Assembly (NCBI GenBank): GCA_035938215.1
Contig: DASZHC010000153.1
Coordinates: 1 to 7,872, forward strand
DNA: 7,872 nt
Direction: 5' to 3'
DNA from: DASZHC01 sp035938215
GTDB lineage: Bacteria; Verrucomicrobiota; Verrucomicrobiia; Chthoniobacterales; JAFAMB01
Below the pieces are notes generated by a model. That model worked only from the letters and a program-made list of their open reading frames with translations. It did not search any database and had not been told where the DNA came from. Within the stretch, counting starts at the first letter, position 1; each line of letters opens with the position of its first letter. This document shows positions 1 through 6,142 of this stretch, piece by piece. A program made the position numbers and the translations under genes.

Positions 1-34
1 AATCGCGATCCGCTTTATAACTATATTTACCCAT

Positions 35-64
35 AAAAAAAGCGACGATGAGCATTCTCTTCGT
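35..64 (-). terminator. Weak rho-independent terminator after the DUF4142 gene
   Basis: Read on the minus strand, an imperfect stem (ACGA/TCGT outside, GAG/CTC inside, one mismatch, AATG loop; plus-strand 45-64) is followed by CGC and then seven T residues (plus-strand A-run 35-41). It lies about 30 bases past the stop codon of the DUF4142 gene, where the end of the minus-strand operon is expected. The stem is short and three bases separate it from the T-run, so it would be a weak terminator at best. Confidence 0.4.
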
Positions 65-92
65 TGTTTTCTTACTGACTACTTTTAATGGT

Positions 93-629
93 TTAAGCAG
101 GAAGCTTGCCAATTGATTGGAGTTGATCTTTAATAAGCGGCAGGGTCTGTTCCGTCCAGGCCCGCAACTTTGGTTCGGTGACTGTTTTCGCAGCCTCTCG
201 AAACCCTCGCAAAGCGACCTCGTGCCATTTGTACATCATGTAGACGTACAATCGATCAAACCACGGACGTGGGAGAACGATCAACCGTCGATAATCCCTC
301 AGTGCTTCGCCGCTGAGACGCTCGGGCAACTGGACTTGATCAGCCGCAGCGACACCTAAAAGGGCCCCTTTTATGCGAGAATAGTCGCTAAGGTTTTGGC
401 TGGCAAAGGCCCGAACCTGCGGGTCCACCGCTTTTCTTATCGCAATTTTCCCGAACTGGATCTGGCTCAATGTTGCTAATGCGGCGTCCTCCAAAAATGT
501 CCGGTCTTCGACAGACAGCGAAGAAGCTTCAGCGCTGCTCGCCCTGACTAGGAGTGCTATGCATAAAACGACCAAACATAGTCCATCCCGTAATCTTCTG
601 ACCGACCGTTTGGCATATTGAACAAGCAT
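93..629 (-). CDS. Exported DUF4142-family protein
   Basis: This is a protein of about 178 residues with a basic N-terminus, a hydrophobic stretch (roughly residues 16-31) and an AEA/ASS-like region resembling a signal peptide, so it is probably periplasmic or outer-membrane associated. The mature part is a helical DUF4142 (ferritin-like 'predicted outer membrane protein') domain. It starts at FLEDAALATLSQIQFGK, continues with VRAFASQNLSDYS and ends with the family-typical LRAWTEQTLPLIKDQL. The biochemical role of the family is not established; members are often linked to stress or envelope genes. It is the last gene of the minus-strand run, about 15 bases after the doxX-like stop, so it is probably cotranscribed with it. 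A GTG two codons upstream (at 635) is an equally possible start; ATG at 629 was preferred. There is no clear Shine-Dalgarno sequence. Confidence 0.82.
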   Translation of the reverse strand: MLVQYAKRSVRRLRDGLCLVVLCIALLVRASSAEASSLSVEDRTFLEDAALATLSQIQFGKIAIRKAVDPQVRAFASQNLSDYSRIKGALLGVAAADQVQLPERLSGEALRDYRRLIVLPRPWFDRLYVYMMYKWHEVALRGFREAAKTVTEPKLRAWTEQTLPLIKDQLQSIGKLPA

Positions 630-644
630 TCGCACGATTCGGGG

Positions 645-1115
645 CTAGCTTTTCGCCCGGATCTCCTTCGGCAAGCGTGTTCTCTTTTTTGTCAACCAGG
701 CATCCAACGACATCACCCCGCCGCCAACGATCAGCAAAAAAAGGGTACTCATGAACATGGAATAATCCGCCCGAGCGTCGGCTTCGGCTGGCCAGAATCC
801 TTTGTGCAGAGCAAGCGGTACTTTTGTGGTCAGGAGCGCAACCGAAATATCAATCAGCAATAGCAAGGCCGCTGGCCGGGTAAAGAGTCCGAAGATCAGC
901 AGAAGTCCACAGGCAGTCTCCACCACGCCAACAAACGGCGCGGATAAATGCGGATAGATGATACCGATCTTTTCGAATCGACCTATTCCCCACTCGGTGG
1001 GAAACATGAATTTCTTGATCCCTTCGGCAAAGAAAACCAATCCGGCTAGGAGCCGGACCACAAGCGTTGCCGCCGGGGCACCGGTATTCAGCAAGTTGAA
1101 AAGCGTTTTGTGCAT
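645..1115 (-). CDS. DoxX-family integral membrane protein
   Basis: This is a 156-residue, very hydrophobic protein with four predicted membrane segments (about 14-32, 58-76, 80-98 and 118-137). The N-terminal RLLAGLVFFAEGIKKF is the typical DoxX-family opening, with the conserved Arg and the Gly-Lys pair in the first helix. The ETACGLLLIFGLFTRPAALLL stretch is the second family hallmark. DoxX/DoxD relatives include a subunit of archaeal thiosulfate:quinone oxidoreductase and mycobacterial DoxX in a membrane oxidoreductase complex; most bacterial members have no assigned reaction, so no substrate is inferred. ATG at 1115 puts the start just before the first helix and leaves a 46-base gap to chrA. 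A GTG at 1178 is in frame, overlaps the end of chrA by 17 bases and would add 21 polar residues. Position in the run suggests cotranscription with chrA upstream and the DUF4142 gene downstream. Confidence 0.85.
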   Translation of the reverse strand: MHKTLFNLLNTGAPAATLVVRLLAGLVFFAEGIKKFMFPTEWGIGRFEKIGIIYPHLSAPFVGVVETACGLLLIFGLFTRPAALLLLIDISVALLTTKVPLALHKGFWPAEADARADYSMFMSTLFLLIVGGGVMSLDAWLTKKRTRLPKEIRAKS

Positions 1116-1161
1116 AGATTGGTATTTTGACTCGGATGTATTTTCTGGTTCGCACGCGTTG

Positions 1162-2418
1162 TCACAAAAAGATCCCACCGATTACCGCGCCAATCACGAC
1201 GAGGATCCATGGAGCTATCTTCCAGATCTGCAAACCGGCAAACAGGATGAGGGCGAGCGCCAAGCTCTTCGCTGAATCGATTGCGCTTGTCCAAATAGGC
1301 TGATAAAGCGCTGCCAACAAAATTCCAACGACTGTCGCATTGGCCCCGGCCAGTAACGACTGAGCCGCTGCGGAAGCCCGAAGTCGATTCCAGAGCGGGA
1401 GCAGTCCCGTGACCAGAAGAATCGGCGGCAGCAGAATAGCGAAAAGACACCATAACCCTGCCAACCAGCCGGTGGGAGAACCGCTCTTGGCGGCACCGAG
1501 ATAGGCCGCAAAAGAAAACAGTGGACCTGGTAGCGCCTGAGCGATGCCGTATCCAGCCAGGAAGGTGTTATTGTCCACCCACCCCTTCGGTACAACTTCA
1601 GCCTGTAAGAGCGGGAGAACAACATGGCCGCCGCCGAAAACAAGCGATCCGGTGCGATAGAAACTGTCAAACAGCGGCAGCCATCCGTCCCGTTTGCCGG
1701 CGGCAAGAAGAGGCACAATCAGCAGGCAAAAGGCAAAGACCGCCATTGAACCAACCGATTGGATCCGGTTCGGAAGCCGAGTAAACATTTCAGACCTTTC
1801 TGGAGGCGCCTCTGCGCGAATCAGTTTCCAGCCCGCCAGCGCACCAAGAGCGATCGTAAGCACCTGGACCCAGGAGCTGTTGGTCAAAAGGATGATTACC
1901 GCAGCAACAAAAGCGAAAGAGATCCGAGTGCGATCCGTGCAGAGCCTTGTTGCCATCGACCAGACTGCTTGAGCTACTACGGCAACAGCAACCACTTTCA
2001 AGCCATGAAGCCAGCTGGCCCCCTGTTCTCCGCTAACCCAGTGAATGCCGTAGGCAGCTAACAACATGATGATCGCCGACGGGAGCGTAAACGCGCTCCA
2101 AGCGGAAATGGCGCCGGGAATGCCGCCGCGCGTCATACCGATCGAGTAGGAAACCTGGCTGCTGGTTGGTCCCGGCAGGAAATTGCAGAGCGCCACGAGA
2201 TCGGCAAAGGTTTGCTCACTCAGCCATTTGCGGCGTTCCACAAATTCCTGTCGAAAATAGCCGAGGTGCGCGATAGGACCTCCGAACGAGGTCAAGCCGA
2301 GCCGGAGGAAGACCAGAAAAGGCTCCAGAATCGTTTGTCCAAAACCAGCCGTCCGCGTTTCCTTTCCGCCTCCGGCTTCATCGTGACGGTTTTCGCTTTG
2401 CTGTACTTGACTGGTCAT
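1162..2418 (-). CDS. chrA: Chromate ion transporter, two-domain ChrA family
   Basis: This 418-residue polytopic membrane protein belongs to the CHR superfamily, whose characterised members export chromate from the cytoplasm. Its length is that of the long-chain, two-domain form. Both homologous halves keep their signatures. The N-half has SFGGP (44-48) and FLPGPTSSQ (80-88). The C-half has SLVFGGGHVVLP (258-269) and QALPGP (294-299). Around these are some ten to twelve hydrophobic segments, and a polar linker (about 201-222) joins the halves. The N-terminal 25 residues are hydrophilic and poorly conserved. The gene begins 43 bases after the multicopper oxidase stop and is followed closely by the doxX-like gene, which supports an operon. 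There is no chrB or chrF in the window; the divergent PadR gene is the nearest regulator. Chromate is the family substrate, but many environmental ChrA proteins are untested and another oxyanion is possible. No frame defect is seen. Confidence 0.93.
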   Translation of the reverse strand: MTSQVQQSENRHDEAGGGKETRTAGFGQTILEPFLVFLRLGLTSFGGPIAHLGYFRQEFVERRKWLSEQTFADLVALCNFLPGPTSSQVSYSIGMTRGGIPGAISAWSAFTLPSAIIMLLAAYGIHWVSGEQGASWLHGLKVVAVAVVAQAVWSMATRLCTDRTRISFAFVAAVIILLTNSSWVQVLTIALGALAGWKLIRAEAPPERSEMFTRLPNRIQSVGSMAVFAFCLLIVPLLAAGKRDGWLPLFDSFYRTGSLVFGGGHVVLPLLQAEVVPKGWVDNNTFLAGYGIAQALPGPLFSFAAYLGAAKSGSPTGWLAGLWCLFAILLPPILLVTGLLPLWNRLRASAAAQSLLAGANATVVGILLAALYQPIWTSAIDSAKSLALALILFAGLQIWKIAPWILVVIGAVIGGIFL

Positions 2419-2461
2419 GGTCGAATCTCATGCGCGGGCGACCCGATCTTCGCGGTAAGGC

Positions 2462-3945
2462 CTAAACGTATTCAAATAGTCGCATGAAGCCGAAATCCAT
2501 GTGGAGATTCTGATGGCAGTGAAACAAGGTGAGCCCGGGGTTGTCGGCTACAAAATCGACATCAACTCGGCTGAAGCCTTTGACCAGGACGGTGTCTTTG
2601 AAAATTCCGGACGTTTCTTTTCCATAAATTTTCGTGATCTCGAAATTATGCCGATGCAGGTGGAGCGGATGCATGTCGTCGCTCTTGTTGACGAAAGCGA
2701 GTCGATAGCGGCGACCCTGATGAATCTTGATCGCTTCGCTCTGATCGTAAGGTTGTCCATTGATCGTCCAGACGTTGAATCCGCCTTTGCCTCCGTTGAT
2801 TTTCCCAATCTCCATCGGAATCACTTCGTCTGGCGCGATCGCTGATTTGGATTCACCGAACAGGAGGTAATTCCAATCCGATTTACCGGGAGGATGCCAC
2901 TGCGGGTTGCCCGTTCGATTTGCGTACTCCACGACGATCCCCATCCCGCGATTACGATCTTCGTCCATCGGAGTACCCAGGATCCAAACGCCCGGATTCT
3001 TCATCTCCACGATCGCGTCAACTCGTTCGGCTGATCCGAGCTGGAGCACCTTAACCTTATTCGGCCGAGGAATCGGGTTGCCGTCCAGTGCAACGACATA
3101 GAATTCGTGACCTGGCAAGGCCAGCTCAATGGTCTCTGTGGCGCTTGCGTTCAGGATGCGAAACATAACTCGCTCACCTTCCTTGACCCGTATTGGATCA
3201 CCGGATCCGAGGCATCGACCATTGACGGTGAAAGTCTGGTAGCCGATTTCCCAGCCGTTGGGTTTCTGAGTCTTATCGGCGGTTACTTCGGCTTCCAGAG
3301 CTGGGTCCTCTGGTTTACCCCCCTCCTCTTCCATCTCCCCGGTACTGTAGAAAGGTTCAAACTCGTGTGTGGCCAGAAACACTTCCTGATCATAGCTACC
3401 GGACTCGTGATTGGGCTCGATGTAAACGATTCCGAACTCTCCCGTGTACAACCCGCTATAGAGGTTGCTTCCGGGCATCACATGAGTATGCACCCAACGA
3501 ATCCCGGCCGGCCTTGGAGTGAATTGATAGCTGACTTGCCCACGAGCCGGCACCACAATGCTCTTTTCTTCGCCGGCCCCATCGACTTCCGACGGGATGA
3601 ATTGTCCATGCCAATGGACGAACTCGGGGGTATCAGTGTCATTAAATAGCTGTACCGAAACTTGCTTGCCTCTTGTAATCGGATCAAAGGTCCCGGGACC
3701 TGGCCATTGTAGCCGATCGTGCTGATGGTCTTGTCCTTAGTGACGTCAACTAGCACGGGGCCGATTCGCAAACTCACTTCTGTTGGTCCGGTATTGACCG
3801 GAGGCGTTGCGGTCGCAGAGGCCATCGGCATCCGCATCGAGTTTTGCGCCACGGCAAAGGTTGGGAGCATCAAACCACCCCCGGCCAAGGCGCTAGCCAG
3901 CAAAAATTGCCGGCGTGATAAACGATTGTCTTCGTGCTCTTTCAT
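2462..3945 (-). CDS. Tat-exported multicopper oxidase, broken by a one-base frameshift
   Basis: Multicopper oxidases couple one-electron oxidation of a substrate (phenols, Cu(I), Fe(II) or Mn(II)) to reduction of O2 to water. The gene is read in two frames: 3945 to about 3670 gives the N-terminus, and about 3669 to 2462 gives the rest. Adding one G to the GAGGC at 3668-3672 (minus-strand reading) joins them into a 494-residue protein with a seamless QEGKQVSVQLFNDTDTPEF. The N-terminus carries a twin-arginine signal (SRRQFLLASAL, residues 10-20), so export is in folded form. In the rebuilt protein all copper motifs are present: HWH (111-113), HTH (153-155), HPLHLH (426-431) and HCHxxxH (476-482). 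They lie in three cupredoxin-type regions (about 70-180, 190-345 and 380-494). The residue at the usual axial Met position is Phe487. ATG at 3945 was chosen; an in-frame TTG lies at 3963. It is the first gene of the oxidase-chrA-doxX-DUF4142 run. As written, the sequence would make a truncated product with no copper site. Sequencing error or a recent pseudogene are both possible. Confidence 0.9.
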
Positions 3946-4150
3946 AGTTTGTAGATTTTCCAAGGGAATAGGTCCATCGAGTCACGGGAATTCGTCTGGG
4001 TCGGAGCGAAATCTCAACCACCAATAAGACTTTCTTGACTGAACGTGAAGACTAACGCTTGTCAATAACGAAAAACGATAGTGATTCAACCGATTGCACT
4101 TGATGCGCGGCTCGTTTGTGAGTCAAGATCATCAGTTGCGGATTGCACGA
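3946..4150. promoter_or_regulatory. Divergent intergenic region between the oxidase operon and padR
   Basis: This region must hold the promoters for the minus-strand oxidase-chrA operon and the plus-strand padR. A consensus-like TTGACA reads on the minus strand at 4060-4065, and TTGACT reads on the plus strand at 4035-4040. Neither has a good -10 box at 16-18 bases, so no promoter is firmly placed. PadR regulators commonly bind next to their own gene and repress the divergent target, which fits this layout. No clear Shine-Dalgarno sequence precedes either gene. Confidence 0.4.
4092..4148 (+). repeat. Direct repeat GATTGCAC, possible PadR operator
   Basis: The octamer GATTGCAC occurs at 4092-4099 and again at 4141-4148, 49 bases apart. 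Each copy is followed within two or three bases by ATGC. The second copy abuts the ATG at 4151 and makes the partly symmetric TGCACGAATGCA. Two similar sites about five helical turns apart next to the regulator start could be an autoregulatory operator. This is inference from position only, and chance is not excluded. Confidence 0.25.
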
Positions 4151-4486
4151 ATGCATCGAAAAACCCTCCACAGAAAGCTTAAGGAGCCGGATCACCGTGA
4201 GTTTGTCAGCGGTTTTATCCGGTTGCATATTCTCCACCACGCAGCGCAGGAGCCGTTGGTGGGCTTCTGGATGATTGAAGAGCTTCGACGCCATGGCTAT
4301 GAAATGAGCCCGGGCACGATTTACCCACTGCTGCATAGCCTGGAAAAGAAAGGTTATCTATCCGTTGAAGTAAAACGAGAGGGACGCCGTGCTTGGCGCG
4401 AGTATTCTGCCACCAAAGAAGGAAAGAAAGTGCTTAATGCAGCCAAACGGAAACTCCGCGAGCTTTTTCACGAGCTGATTGAATGA
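4151..4486 (+). CDS. PadR-family transcriptional regulator
   Basis: With the start at ATG 4151 this is a 111-residue protein, the usual size of short (subfamily 1) PadR repressors. It has one winged-helix domain: FIRLHILHHAAQEPLVGFWM (about 22-41), EELRRHGYEMSPGTIYPLLH (43-62, recognition helix region), and the wing LEKKGYLSVEVKREGRRAW with the conserved Lys-Gly-Tyr and Gly-Arg turns. A C-terminal basic helix (about 88-110) serves for dimerisation. PadR proteins bind DNA as dimers and are released by small ligands, classically phenolic acids, but also toxic compounds and other signals. It is transcribed away from the oxidase-chrA operon, so it is the likely local repressor of that operon and of itself; this is inferred from layout. 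ATG at 4103 and TTG at 4094 are in-frame alternatives that would add 16 or 19 residues lacking family similarity. There is no obvious Shine-Dalgarno sequence. Confidence 0.88.
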   Translation: MHRKTLHRKLKEPDHREFVSGFIRLHILHHAAQEPLVGFWMIEELRRHGYEMSPGTIYPLLHSLEKKGYLSVEVKREGRRAWREYSATKEGKKVLNAAKRKLRELFHELIE

Positions 4487-4521
4487 GGCTCGGGATCCTC
4501 TCGCATTACGCGGAACAAAAT

Positions 4522-4938
4522 CTATTCTTTGAGGCTTTTTAAAAAAGCTCTTAGCTTCTCATCCTGGACCGGAAAACCTAGTGCACTTGCTTGTTCAAAA
4601 ATCGAATCCGCGTCCACACCTGAGGCAGCAAGCGAAAACGAGCACGCGCGTTGGCCCATTCCGCAATGAACGAAAACCGGACCTTGGCTTTTCTGGAGAA
4701 TCTCCCGTAGCTCTTTGACCTGAGCTGCATCGAGTTTGTCTAAAGAGATCGGAAGGTGGTGGTATTGAAGACCCAATTTCTCTGCGAGTGCGCGCTCTTC
4801 CGCCGGTGTCAGCGGGGTGTCTTCCCCAACCGTGCGGAGATTAACGACAGTCGTCACTCCCTCCTTCTTTAACTCTTCCAAATCAGACTGTCGCGGCTGT
4901 TCACCTACGCTCACCTGCTGAGAAATCGCTTTACGCAT
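4522..4938 (-). CDS. DUF442 / beta-lactamase-hydrolase-type phosphatase-like protein
   Basis: This is a 138-residue soluble protein, without a signal peptide, of the DUF442 (Blh-like, dual-specificity-phosphatase fold) group. Family marks are the N-terminal VGEQPRQSDLEELKKEGVTT, the VVNLR strand (31-35), and the P-loop HCGMGQRA with Cys92 and Arg97. The Cys and Arg are separated by four residues, as in DUF442 (typical HCRTGTRS), rather than the five of classical tyrosine phosphatases. A phosphatase-type thiolate active site is therefore likely, but the substrate is unknown. In other bacteria this domain is fused to or encoded beside a metallo-beta-lactamase-fold sulfur dioxygenase in sulfide-response operons; no such partner is visible here. 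The gene ends 35 bases from the end of padR in convergent orientation and diverges from the VOC gene. Its start is the ATG at 4938, with no clear ribosome binding site. Confidence 0.85.
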   Translation of the reverse strand: MRKAISQQVSVGEQPRQSDLEELKKEGVTTVVNLRTVGEDTPLTPAEERALAEKLGLQYHHLPISLDKLDAAQVKELREILQKSQGPVFVHCGMGQRACSFSLAASGVDADSIFEQASALGFPVQDEKLRAFLKSLKE

Positions 4939-5147
4939 TAAGCTAAAGCGTACTCGCTTTCAGCTGTCGGTCATGCGGAAATCTCGAGATCGCTGGCCCT
5001 CAACCCACAAAGAGTCCCCTAAGAATCAGGGAGTCAAGTAAGCGAGGAACCTCGGTTAAATCCGAGACATCTTGGACACTGGAACAAAATATCCAGATCG
5101 TGGCTCAATTAATTAAGGCCTTGATTGGCCCAACCTGAGCGATTCAT
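4939..5147. promoter_or_regulatory. Divergent upstream region of the DUF442 and VOC genes, with short dyads
   Basis: The 209-base gap separates two divergent genes and must contain both promoters. It holds several short dyads: ATCTCGAGAT (4981-4990), CCCT/AGGG (5017-5031), CTCGG/CCGAG (5051-5066) and CTGGA/TCCAG (5079-5096). A palindromic AAGGCCTT (5115-5122) is flanked by CAAT and ATTG, about 25 bases before the VOC start. None is long enough to name, and no good paired -35/-10 boxes were found. Confidence 0.3.
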
Positions 5148-5654
5148 ATGCGTCAAAATCCGATTCACTTCATCCGTTGTTTGGTCCTTTGCCTAGCTGG
5201 GTATGCGATTTACATCCCTCTTGCACCCGTCACTGTTTTCGGGAAGGAGCCGGAGTCGCAGGCGCCCGCCACACCAAAGATCGATCACATCCTGCTGGAG
5301 GTTTCGAACCTCACTGCTTCGATCGCGTTCTATCGCGATTTCGTTGGTCTTCGCCTCAAATCCCAGAGCGACTGGTTCGTCATGCTCGAATCCGGCAAAG
5401 TGGGGGTGTTTCTCCGAAACAGCCGCTGGGATTGGGAAAAGCCGCGTACGGGTGGGGAACAACCGGGGCTCGGGATGTACCCTCATTTCGAGGTCAGCGA
5501 TGCTGCCGCTATGGTCGAAAAAGCCCGCAAAGCTGGTTACCGGATTGTCCAGGAGCCAAGAAAATATGATTTTGGCACCGAAGCTTTCATTGCCGACCCT
5601 GATGGTTACACTTGGGCGTTTGTATCTCCGCCAAACGTCGCTTCCAGTCGCTAA
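5148..5654 (+). CDS. Exported VOC (glyoxalase/dioxygenase-fold) family protein
   Basis: This is a 168-residue protein with an N-terminal hydrophobic segment (about 9-31) that looks like a signal peptide or membrane anchor, followed by one vicinal-oxygen-chelate domain (about 44-163). The domain begins KIDHILLEVSNLTASIAFYRD with the first metal-type His47. The middle strand MYPHFEVSD supplies His113. The end, IADPDGYTWAFVS, has Ala157 where metal-binding members have Glu. The two-module size fits a single-domain protein that dimerises. VOC enzymes include glyoxalase I, ring-cleaving dioxygenases and drug-binding or drug-modifying proteins. With one usual ligand missing, metal catalysis is uncertain and a binding role is possible. 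Export is unusual for the superfamily, which is mostly cytoplasmic. Start ATG 5148 was chosen because the signal segment begins there; only a weak GAG (5137-5139) precedes it. It diverges from the DUF442 gene. The substrate is not recognisable. Confidence 0.82.
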   Translation: MRQNPIHFIRCLVLCLAGYAIYIPLAPVTVFGKEPESQAPATPKIDHILLEVSNLTASIAFYRDFVGLRLKSQSDWFVMLESGKVGVFLRNSRWDWEKPRTGGEQPGLGMYPHFEVSDAAAMVEKARKAGYRIVQEPRKYDFGTEAFIADPDGYTWAFVSPPNVASSR

Positions 5655-5668
5655 AAGAGGGCCGCTGC

Positions 5669-5767
5669 GTGAATTACGCGCGCAACGCCATGGTTATGTC
5701 TCCGGGGTTGTTCGGACCGGAAGCGGCAATTGCCTACTCGCCTAACGATCGTCCCGACGTTAGTTAG
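5669..5767 (+). CDS. Possible small protein, 32 codons (uncertain)
   Basis: A GTG-initiated frame runs 32 codons to TAG. AAAGAGG (5654-5660) sits eight bases before the GTG and is one of the better ribosome-binding-like sequences in the window. The product (starting VNYARNAMVMSPG) contains acidic and Pro/Gly residues and is not hydrophobic; no family is recognised. It would start 15 bases after the VOC stop, so translation could be coupled. The dyad CTAACG/CGTTAG overlaps its last codons. It may simply be a chance frame in the 3' region of the VOC transcript. Confidence 0.18.
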   Translation: MNYARNAMVMSPGLFGPEAAIAYSPNDRPDVS

Positions 5768-5833
5768 TGGGCGATTGACGACAAACGAGGCTAAATTCCC
5801 GAGGCTTTAACGATAAGCCGACTATTCGTGGAG

Positions 5834-5858
5834 GGCGCTCCAATCGAACGAGAGCGCC
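5834..5858 (+). terminator. Candidate terminator hairpin downstream of the VOC gene
   Basis: A perfect seven-base GC-rich stem, GGCGCTC/GAGCGCC, with an 11-base loop, is followed by GTTCTTG, which is only modestly T-rich. It lies 180 bases after the VOC stop and is the strongest hairpin of this intergenic region. It could end the VOC transcript, but the poor T-tract and long distance keep confidence low. Confidence 0.3.
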
Positions 5859-6142
5859 GTTCTTGCTCAAGTAGTCTCCCGCTGCCTCATCGTACTTTAC
5901 TTATTTGCCCTTTCCATCAACAAACGAGCTTTAGAACCGCGCCGGACGATTGAACCCCAGCCCAAAGACCTCCGAAGTACAACGGAATTTATGGTGAGAA
6001 GGAAAAACAGAGGTGCATCCCCGTATGAAGAAATTAAACTACGGCTGCCTCACTCAAGGAGCCGGGCACCAAGGATTATGTAAGGTTTGATAACAGCGCA
6101 GGCATCGGACGTGTATTCGCCGCTACCTCGGCGGGCAGTAAA

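Larger units (their letters stand above)
5655..6142. other. Intergenic stretch of 488 bases with small inverted repeats
   Basis: No confident gene was found here. It contains a possible 32-codon ORF right after the VOC gene, a dyad CTAACG/CGTTAG (about 5742-5764), a GGCTT/AAGCC hairpin (5803-5819), and the stronger GGCGCTC/GAGCGCC hairpin (5834-5858). It also has a 21-codon ATG frame at 6025-6090 with an A/G-rich leader but no recognisable product. A CGCCG/CGGCG dyad with a six-base loop (6118-6133) lies just past the dihaem gene stop, without a T-run. Confidence 0.4.

Noticed and set aside
1..55. Minus-strand ATG frame (MLIVAFFMGK...) running off the left edge
   Set aside because: It has only 18 codons in the window, and its start lies inside the candidate terminator hairpin of the preceding operon.
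3107..3649. 180-codon plus-strand frame antisense to the oxidase
   Set aside because: The opposite strand carries the copper motifs and family similarity; this frame has none.
5203..5745. 180-codon plus-strand frame overlapping the VOC gene
   Set aside because: It is an out-of-frame shadow rich in Arg and Ser with no family features; the overlapped frame is a clear VOC domain with a signal peptide.
5740..5770. GCCTAAC followed by GTTAG-like sequence resembling integron attC core sites
   Set aside because: GCCTAAC fits the RYYYAAC core, but the partner GTTAGTT does not fit GTTRRRY. The spacing is far too short, and no integrase or cassette array is present.
6025..6090. 21-codon ORF after an A/G-rich leader
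   Set aside because: It is very short and of ordinary composition, with no family match, no neighbour support and a distant purine stretch rather than a well-placed ribosome binding site.
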